In this document: piece by piece, positions 57,756 to 64,000 of the stretch
Numbering within the stretch: the stretch's first letter is position 1
How the letters are laid out: each line of letters begins with the position of its first letter
Assembly (NCBI RefSeq): GCF_026210795.1
Contig: NC_089446.1
Coordinates: 1,116,001 to 1,180,000 of the forward strand
Direction: 5' to 3'
DNA: 64,000 nt
Source: Rhizophagus irregularis
Lineage: Eukaryota > Glomeromycota > Glomeromycetes > Glomerales > Glomeraceae
The notes under the pieces: model-generated
Seen by the model: only the letters and a program-made list of their open reading frames with translations
The model's database searches: none
Told to the model about the DNA's origin: nothing
Position numbers and translations under genes: made by a program

Positions 57756-60200
57756 TCACAAGTCTAAATCATATCTCTGAGGTTTAAATTCACGATTTGA
57801 GTTACGAGCATTAACCTCAATTTCAACAGCACCAAAAACCATTTCATATAATACAGAACGGTCTCCATTAGGAGGTAAATCAACCGAAAATTTACCAAGT
57901 AATTTAGAGGTAGGTTCATCACAAAATTTAGTATTTTCTTGTGTTGTAACGAATAAATCCAAACCCATTTTAACCTGTTGTCGATGAAAAGGATGAAACG
58001 TTCTAGTTACTTTCGCATCAACGGGCATTTGTTTACCCCGTTCTGCTAATTTCTCAAATACAACGATCCTATCGTCTGGACGTCTTCTGTTTAATGGATC
58101 ACCTTGTCGCCATCTACGTGTAATATCAGTTCCTAATAAAAATAAATAAATAAATTTAGAGTTTAAAAATTTTTAAATTACAGTAGAAAATAAAAAAATC
58201 TTACCATAAGTCCATTTCAAAACGCGCGAAAAAACGACTTCTTCTCTCAATCCATATTGAACGGCTAACAATAATATGAATAAAACGTTAACATAAAAGT
58301 AAATATAAAATATTTAATCACTGGCGGGGTGATCATCACCGTTGCCCGGAATTATCAATTTTTACCGGCACTATATTTTTTTAATGCTGGTCGATCGTCA
58401 TAATTTCGGTTACCGGTTAGAAAAATTCAATATTTTTTAAATGATGATCATTCTTACCTCCTTTAATTATTGAGGTAACAGGTTGAGGTGGTATAGAAAT
58501 AAGTTTAATTTTTGAACTAAATTCTTTTTTAATTCTTGATTGTAAATATTTTGATTCGCTAAATCCACCGACCAATATTAAAGCGGAACAATTTTTATTC
58601 ATACGTAATTGCTCATGAATTAGTCTCAAAATCTTATCTATAATGGGATCGAACATTGCTTTGACATCTTTAAATCTTAATTTAACACTCCATTCGTCAT
58701 CTTCCATATGAATAAGATAATCTCCCCTACAATATTGTTTTAAAATGGGACACATTTCTAAGAAGAAAAATAAAATAAAATAAATAAATCAATTCAGCTC
58801 TTAAAAAAAACGTATATATAATATAATATATATATTACCGTCTAATTCCAAATCGAAAGTCTCAAATTCTGACGGGTCTCCAGTAAATTTCATTTTAACC
58901 ATTCTAACAAATTCTTGTACCATAAATTGAAGTTGACCATAATGATTCTCTTTAACAAGTTTAATTGCATTTGTTCCGACTCTACGTTCTAGAAATCTAA
59001 GAAATTCTTGATCTACATAGCTACCACCACAATAATCTCCATTTCTTACTGTAATTTCGCTTAACCTTTCACCATCCAAAAGCTGTCTTGTTGTCAAATC
59101 TACTGTACCACCACCGCAGTCAACTACCATAAATGAAGCTAATTCACATTCAAAAAAAGATTATATTTTTAGAAATTTTTTTTTTTTTTTTTTTTGAGAA
59201 TTTGATAATTTTTATTGATACATACCACCAATCGGCAAATTGTGTTCTATTAGTGATTTCATACAATGAACCGCGGCAGCTTCGGCTGATAACAAAAAAA
59301 AATTATCATAAATACACGTGACTAAAACATCAGTATTCGATTACCGAATACTTACGCTCTGTTGTAAATTTCAAATTTCGACTATATCTGTCCCTTAATA
59401 ATCCTGCACTATGAACGCATTCTCTCATAATAGTCATTGCCTTATCATCAAATTCAGCAGGAATCTACATTAAAAAAAAAAAATTTTAATAGTTATTAAG
59501 CACCCGGCCTGCATTATACCGGTTTTGACCGACATTATGATAATTTTGGCCGGAATTATATCAATAAAATAACGGTAATCATTTTTTATTTTACTTACCG
59601 TTAAAACAATTAAAGTTTGAGTAAAAAAATTAATATCCCATTTTTCGGCTATACTTTTTTTTATAACTTTACCCAATTCACGAAAATAATCAGTTATGGC
59701 TTTTTTATAATCAAAACCTTCTGGTAAAGCAGGTTTATCTTTCATTTTTCCTAAGTGTAATTTAAATAATTCAACGGGTTTTCTTTCAGATTCTTTCCTT
59801 CTTTTTGGTCTCTTTGCTAATGCTGGAAATCCCCATGATTGTACATTTTGATATTCTACATCATATGATAATGCTGTTGGAGTTTTAAATCGTCCGGTAT
59901 ATTCTTGCCAATCTATGTGTACAGTAATCTCGCTTGGATTTTTTTTATGTGCGTACGCGAAACCCTTTGAAATAAAATTTTAATAAAATTTGAGAAAGTT
60001 AATCATGACACTCAATACTATAATAGCATTGAACCATAACTAAAGTCTCGAAAAGAACATACCGAATAAGTGGTTCCGAAATCTATAAAATTCGTAACAA
60101 AATTAATAAAAAAAATATTTTAAACATATTAAATGGATGCGAACGAATATAATTACTTACCAATACCAATAACAACGCGATAATCGTTAGATTTGTACAT
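57756..60200 (-). CDS. H13: intron-rich HSPA12-like Hsp70-family ATPase
   Basis: Nine minus-strand exons: 60200-60161, 60082-60063, 59964-59599, 59464-59356, 59285-59226, 59138-58839, 58757-58458, 58264-58205, 58132-57756 (1632 nt, 543 aa). MYKSNDYRVVIGI, DFGTTYS (20-nt exon), GFAYAHKKNP, WGFPALAKRPKRRKE, IPAEFDDKAMTIMREC, TEPEAAAVHC, DCGGGTVDLTT, LILVGGFSESKYLQ, VQYGLREEV, TYGTDITRRW, and a beta region ending FKPQRYDLDL. Exon-intron plan identical to H11. Introns 58265-58457 and 59465-59598 are longer than usual and carry CCGG-rich inserts. Head-to-head with C5 (638 bp). Confidence 0.84.
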
Positions 60201-60838
60201 AATTATCAGGAAAAAAAAGTTATAATGTCAAGAATTATAAAATCTTCGTTTATTTTTCTTATCGTGTGGAATCTTCAAAAAAATTTGGGAATTTTTATCA
60301 ATGAGATAACCAGATCACATGATTCGTAAATTATTCGTTATAGATTTACCTTTTTCCTTTTTTGATTGAATATGCATGTACGAAATTTCAATTGTTTTTA
60401 TTATATAATGTTTTTACATCAATTTATCATGAGGTCTTGTGAAGAACTTAAATAAATATAAAACAAATTAGGAAAGTTCTTTTTTTTTTAAATAATGAAC
60501 CTTTTTCCTATCCTGCACATTCTGCAAAAAAAGAATGAGATAGAGAAAAAGAGTCTTCTTTTAAACAATGAAATTTTCTGTCCCACATGATATCAGAGTT
60601 ATCTTCTTGCTATTGTTCTTGATAAAAATATAATAAATCCTCTTTTGGTTTTATTTAAAGATAACGGAATGAGTGCATAATCAATTAAAATTTTATCATA
60701 ATTTCTTTTTAATTAAAAATTTTAAATAATTTAATAAATACACAATATTTTCACGTGCGCAAGATAACTTTGAATTTCATATAAACTTAAGAATTTCGCA
60801 ATTTAATCTTGTCATTAACAAATCATTCTTAAGAAATC
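60201..60838. promoter_or_regulatory. Divergent promoter region of H13 and C5
   Basis: No gene. Lies between two divergent starts. A T-rich tract at 60481-60490 and AATAAATATAAAAC near 60451 are possible core elements; no clear TATAAATA was found. Confidence 0.3.
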
Positions 60839-62584
60839 ATGTCAACAGATTTTACGCAAAGTAACGAAAAGGTATCAAACGAATATAACGAATACGACTC
60901 AGCATATTTATCGGGAAGCGAGACCTCGGGTGAAAGACTGAAAACTAATGCTAATGACACGAATGAAAATTATGTTTATTCAGTAATGCCACTTTCAACG
61001 GAAATGCATTATAATCCGGATAGTAGCGATCAAGTACCATATAATGAAGCCAATACTAGTTACTATAATACATATAATAGTAACCAGATACAACATAATG
61101 AAGATAATACCAATAATATGCGAACTCAATTAACACAACCTTTCGATACTATCAAAAAGCTCGAAGAAGAAAAGGAAAACCTTCAAGATGAAATTCGTAA
61201 CCTTAATAAAGATAAATTAATGTATGAGAAAAGAAATAAAGATTTACAACTTGACTACGATAATTTACGAGAAAAACATAATGGGTTAACAAACAAAAAC
61301 AAAGATCCTAAAATCAAATTAGAAGAACTTGATCAATTGCAGCAATCCTTAAAATCTAAAGAAAATCAAATACAAAATTTAAAAATGGAAAAAGAAAAGT
61401 TAGAAACCAAAAATAATAATTTAGTTCAAAGAAATGTCAATTTAGAAAATCAATTAGATGATCTTAATAAACAAAATGCTTTATTAGAAGATGAAGCATC
61501 AAATTACCAATCTGCTCTTGGTGTAGCTACAAATTTTCAATTAAGTGATGATGATCAAAATCATGGCGTAAAATTAAATAATACCATCTCGGAATTAAAT
61601 GATAATATAAAGAAATATATAACAAATTTAAAGCAAGATATTGTTGTTAACATTGAAGAAGTTAAAAAACTTTTATTACTTTATAAATGTTCAACTAAAA
61701 TCACGAGTCAAAAAAAAGATCGGTTAATTATTCAAGCGGTTTTACATCGTCATGTTATAGAAACAATATTTTCGTATGCGTTACATTATTTTGGACAGAC
61801 AGAAAAACATGAAGCAGACATCGTTAGAAATGAAACTTTGTTATCAGAATTATTGGCTCATACCTCTAAATGTCGTACTGGAGATGATGAAATAACACGT
61901 GTTGGACCAACAAAATTAAGACAACAAATATATTCAATTCTTAGCAATCGTGGATTTGCCAACGTAATTGATAACAAAGGTGAACATGAACATCCTTTCA
62001 TTAGTTCTCGTAAGGAAGATCTTAACAAAGTTATGAACCAATTACGTACTATCAAAGATAATGGAAAAAAAAATAATTCTGAAAATTTGGCGGCGACTAT
62101 CATTCGTGAAGTTGTGAAACTATTTTGGTTCAGATTGAAAGTCCAAGAACCTGTCGCCGAGTATTTCTGGATCCCAAATAATACTAAAGTGGATCAAACA
62201 ATTATGAAAGCAAACCAACCTGAAAATGATGATGATGTCGATACATACGTCGATTTATGTTATTTCCCTCAAATTGGAAAAGATCTCGATACAAAAGATC
62301 CAAAAACTTACACTCTTGCAAACGTCATTACACGAAACTTCCAATACGATTATCAAGTTTTAGAGAATATTCCACAACAATCAGAAAATCAAAATCAGGA
62401 AAAATCTACTCATAACGATAAGCAAACGATTAGTTTACAAAAACAAAATCAAGAACCATCAACTCATAAGCAAAAATCCAATTCACAAAAACAAGATCAA
62501 GAACAAATTCAAAAGCAAAAAAATGGGTCTCTATTTGGTTTTTTGTCGGTTTCAAGGGTTGTCAATAAGTTCAAATTTCAATAG
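60839..62584 (+). CDS. C5: coiled-coil protein with conserved YQSALG C-terminal domain
   Basis: Single exon, 581 aa. N-terminal 100 residues Asn/Tyr/Ser/Thr-rich, coiled coil about 100-218 (KKLEEEKENLQDEIRNLNKD), YQSALGVATN from 223, then ITNLKQDIVVNIEEV, IQAVLHRHVIETIF, RTGDDEITRVGPTKLRQQ, LSNRGFANVI, EHPFI, MNQLRTIKDNGKKN, LFWFRLKVQEP, VDLCYFPQIGKDL and YTLANVI. A Gln/Lys-rich tail (QKQNQEPSTHKQKSNSQKQD) follows. Closest to C6. Start chosen at the first ATG after an AT-rich leader. Confidence 0.87.
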   Translation: MSTDFTQSNEKVSNEYNEYDSAYLSGSETSGERLKTNANDTNENYVYSVMPLSTEMHYNPDSSDQVPYNEANTSYYNTYNSNQIQHNEDNTNNMRTQLTQPFDTIKKLEEEKENLQDEIRNLNKDKLMYEKRNKDLQLDYDNLREKHNGLTNKNKDPKIKLEELDQLQQSLKSKENQIQNLKMEKEKLETKNNNLVQRNVNLENQLDDLNKQNALLEDEASNYQSALGVATNFQLSDDDQNHGVKLNNTISELNDNIKKYITNLKQDIVVNIEEVKKLLLLYKCSTKITSQKKDRLIIQAVLHRHVIETIFSYALHYFGQTEKHEADIVRNETLLSELLAHTSKCRTGDDEITRVGPTKLRQQIYSILSNRGFANVIDNKGEHEHPFISSRKEDLNKVMNQLRTIKDNGKKNNSENLAATIIREVVKLFWFRLKVQEPVAEYFWIPNNTKVDQTIMKANQPENDDDVDTYVDLCYFPQIGKDLDTKDPKTYTLANVITRNFQYDYQVLENIPQQSENQNQEKSTHNDKQTISLQKQNQEPSTHKQKSNSQKQDQEQIQKQKNGSLFGFLSVSRVVNKFKFQ

Positions 62585-62877
62585 TGCGGCGCAATAGAAT
62601 TTTACTTTTTTTTTGTGTTACTTATTTTTTATGTATGGTATTTATAAATTTAAGCTATTGATTAAGATTTTAGTAAATATGTATTTTAAATCGAATAAAA
62701 ACTCGGTATATTTTATGAAATAAATCATATATAAGCCTTTATTAATTTATCAAATAAAAGTCGTAATATACAACGTACAATATATGATAAGTAATAAACT
62801 CAAAAATGTAATAAACTCAAAGATATCTATTTATTTTTACTCTTATTTTATTATAGAATTTGATTGCCAACGCTATT

Positions 62878-64000
62878 TTAGTAGTTTCTTTGTTGTCTTG
62901 TTGATGCTCTTAAATTTGATGTTGGTTTTGCGATGACCTTTGCAAGAGTATATATTTTTCGATTATTTGAATCAATATCTCTTCCAATTAAAGGGAAGAA
63001 ACATAAATCAACATATGAATTTACAACTTCATCTTTATCATCCAAATTGGCTACTTCCACTAATGTTTTATCCACTAATGTATTATTCTGAATCCAACGA
63101 TATTGTACAACGGGTTCCTGAACTTTCAATCTAAACCAAAATATCTTTACAACTTTACGAATGATAGTCGCTGCCAAATTTTCAGAAGTGATTTTCTTTT
63201 GATTACTATTGATCACACGTAGTTCATTCATAATTTTGTTTAATTTTTCTTTATGGTAAGCAATGAAAGGGTGTTCATGAAGAGTTTTACCTACTCCAAT
63301 AATATCGGCAAATCCGCGATTGCTAAGGACCGAATAGATTTGTTGACGCAATTTCGATGGTCCAACGCGCGTTACTTCATCATTTCCAGAACGACATTTG
63401 GAGGCATGAATTAATAATAAGGATAATGTGGATTCGTTTTTAGCAATGTCCGATTCAAGATGATAATGTTTTCCTGTGCTTTGAAAATATTGACTTGCAT
63501 ATTCGAAAATTTTTTCCATGACGTGCCGGTGTAAAACTGCTTGAATAAGTAGTCGATCTTCTTTTTGGTTCTGGATTCTAGTTGGACAGTTATAAAGTAA
63601 TAAAAGTTTTTTAACTTCTTCCATATTAACAATAATATCTTGCTTTAAATTTGTTATATATTTCTTTATATTGTCGTTTAATTCTAAAATATCTCCATTT
63701 AAATTTACAGCATTATTTTGATCATCATCTCCTAGTTGAAAATTTGTAGCTACACCGAGAGCAGATTGATAACTTGACGCTTCGTCTTCTAATAAAGCAT
63801 TTTGTTTAGTAAGATCTTCTAATTGAGTTTCCAAATTGCCATTTCTTTGAACTAAGTTATTATTTTTAACTTCTAACTCTTCTTTTTCTTTTTCTAAATG
63901 TTGTACTCGATTTTCTAATCGTTGGACATCCTTTAAACGTTGTTCCCGTTCCTTGATTTCACTCTTCAAATTTCTAATAGCCACATCACGTTGATTTGTT
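62878..64000 (-). CDS. C6: coiled-coil protein, conserved C-terminal domain (5' end beyond window)
   Basis: Open from the right edge of the window to the stop at 62878; the frame continues past 63984 (TNQRDVAIRNLK), so the N-terminus lies outside. Visible: coiled coil (LKDVQRLENRVQHLEKEKEE), DEASSYQSALGVATNFQLGDDDQN, ITNLKQDIIVNMEEV, IQAVLHRHVMEKIF, RSGNDEVTRVGPSKLRQQ, LSNRGFADIIG, FWFRLKVQEP, VDLCFFPLIGRDI and YTLAKVIAKP. Very similar to C5 and convergent with it (293 bp between stops), so the pair probably arose by inverted duplication. No tail like that of C5. Confidence 0.85.
   Translation of the reverse strand, partial: TNQRDVAIRNLKSEIKEREQRLKDVQRLENRVQHLEKEKEELEVKNNNLVQRNGNLETQLEDLTKQNALLEDEASSYQSALGVATNFQLGDDDQNNAVNLNGDILELNDNIKKYITNLKQDIIVNMEEVKKLLLLYNCPTRIQNQKEDRLLIQAVLHRHVMEKIFEYASQYFQSTGKHYHLESDIAKNESTLSLLLIHASKCRSGNDEVTRVGPSKLRQQIYSVLSNRGFADIIGVGKTLHEHPFIAYHKEKLNKIMNELRVINSNQKKITSENLAATIIRKVVKIFWFRLKVQEPVVQYRWIQNNTLVDKTLVEVANLDDKDEVVNSYVDLCFFPLIGRDIDSNNRKIYTLAKVIAKPTSNLRASTRQQRNY

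Noticed and set aside
58315-58430. Separate small gene within an H13 intron
   Set aside because: No frame; better explained as an intron insert.

Overview
The window looks like nuclear DNA of an arbuscular mycorrhizal fungus (Glomeromycotina, Rhizophagus-like). This rests on very AT-rich sequence, short GT..AG introns, long homopolymer tracts, and a large local expansion of one Hsp70-type family. The organism call is inference from content, not a database match. No rRNA, tRNA or CRISPR array was seen.

Two gene families fill almost all coding space. Family H has thirteen recognisable loci: eleven apparently intact (H1-H5, H8-H13) and two broken (psi-H6, psi-H7), plus scattered fragments. H proteins are Hsp70-superfamily ATPases of the HSPA12-like type, about 543-576 residues, with a phosphate-1 loop DFGTTYS, a TEPEAAAIYC segment, a phosphate-2 loop DCGGGTVDLTT, an LVGGFSQSKYLQ adenosine motif, and a C-terminal beta-rich region that resembles an Hsp70 substrate-binding beta domain without a helical lid. 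Family C has six large proteins (C1-C6). Each has a variable, acidic or Asn/Gln-rich coiled-coil N-terminal half and a conserved C-terminal domain of about 270 residues that starts at a YQSALG motif. I do not recognise that domain.

Layout: 1-12.3 kb holds H1, H2 (tandem, +), H3 (-) and H fragments, plus a 350-bp duplicated intron-like element at 5.1-5.9 kb. From 13.6 to 45.7 kb there is a tandem array whose repeating unit is a head-to-head pair, C gene on the minus strand and H gene on the plus strand: C1/H4, psi-C/H5, psi-C/psi-H6, psi-C/psi-H7, psi-C/H8, psi-C/H9, psi-C/H10, C2/H11. Inside the array the C member has decayed in every unit while most H members stay open; only the two outer units keep an intact C. 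From 46.4 to 50.3 kb C3 (+) and H12 (-) converge. From 50.3 to 55.7 kb is a gene-poor stretch with a short TA-flanked MITE and decayed fragments. From 55.7 kb to the end are C4, H13, C5 and C6 (C6 runs off the window); H13/C5 is a third intact head-to-head pair.

The repeated pairing suggests that H and C products are made together and may act together, an ATP-driven chaperone-like switch with a coiled-coil partner; this is inference. Several H genes share a TATAAATA box 40-90 bp before the start and, in the array, an upstream AGCWATTTAGGTTAGYTC element. A conserved 20-nt micro-exon carries the phosphate-1 loop in every intact H gene.
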